Source: JAVXNW01 sp036645575 | GTDB taxonomy: Bacteria; Bacillota; Clostridia; Christensenellales; Aristaeellaceae | Direction: 5' to 3' | DNA length: 5,428 nucleotides | NCBI GenBank assembly: GCA_036645575.1 | Contig: JAVXNW010000137.1 | Coordinates: 1-5,428 of the forward strand | In this document: positions 5,375 to 5,428 of the stretch, piece after piece | Position numbering within the stretch: position 1 is the stretch's first letter | How the letters are laid out: each line of letters starts with the position of its first letter | The notes under the pieces: model-generated | Told to the model about the DNA's origin: nothing | The model's database searches: none | Seen by the model: only the letters and a program-made list of their open reading frames with translations | Made by a program: the position numbers and the translations under genes

Positions 5375-5428
5375 TTGAGTTAGTGACAATGTTCTAGCGC
5401 TGCGAGCATTCCTGCGGCTGCGCCGGAC

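Noticed and set aside
5144..5389. 81-residue open frame on the minus strand in the right intergenic region
   Set aside because: It begins with TTG, runs straight through two repeat copies and the promoter-proximal hairpins, has no clear ribosome binding site and no recognisable domain. Its frame is open to the window edge, so a tail of an upstream gene cannot be fully excluded.

Overview
The window is GC-rich (about 60 % or more by eye). It has strong AGGAGG-type ribosome binding sites, a near-consensus sigma-70/SigA promoter and four tightly packed genes, all on the minus strand. Three tandem M42 metallopeptidases, strong Shine-Dalgarno sites and high GC suggest a GC-rich member of the Clostridia (Firmicutes), possibly an uncultured gut lineage. 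That placement is an inference from style; the window holds no rRNA or taxonomic marker.

Reading in the direction of transcription (high to low coordinates), the right end (about 5154-5374) is non-coding. It holds two copies of a hairpin-forming repeat plus further hairpins, probably lying 3' of a gene outside the window. Then comes a promoter (-35 at 5135-5140, 17-bp spacer, perfect TATAAT at 5112-5117). It drives one apparent operon with a leader of only about 25 nt: M42 peptidase C (4040-5080), M42 peptidase B (3012-4049), M42 peptidase A (2024-3010), then a polytopic GT-C-type membrane protein (63-2021). Junctions are a 10-nt overlap, a 1-nt gap and a 2-nt gap, each with its own Shine-Dalgarno, so translational coupling is likely. 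For all four genes the best start is an internal ATG, not the longest possible reading frame.

The three peptidases are cytosolic, dinuclear-metal aminopeptidases of the TET family. All keep the His/Asp/Glu-Glu/His core. They are diverged paralogs rather than recent duplicates: B carries Glu where A and C carry Asp as a metal ligand, and C has unusual sequence around the catalytic Glu. The simplest reading is complementary specificities, or mixed TET particles, for finishing peptide degradation. The last gene looks like a lipid-linked-sugar-dependent glycosyltransferase with about 14-15 membrane spans and a soluble C-terminal domain. Its functional link to peptide turnover is unclear.

The least ordinary signal is the repeat family. 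Three copies (left edge, 5154-5203, 5266-5374) lie in the same orientation. Each conserved hairpin, read on the transcribed minus strand, is capped by a C(UNCG)G tetraloop (UACG or UGCG). The left copy carries an additional, unrelated stem with the same kind of loop, and its main hairpin overlaps the 3' end of the glycosyltransferase gene, supplying the last seven codons and abutting the stop. This suggests a dispersed 3'-end RNA element acting on transcripts.
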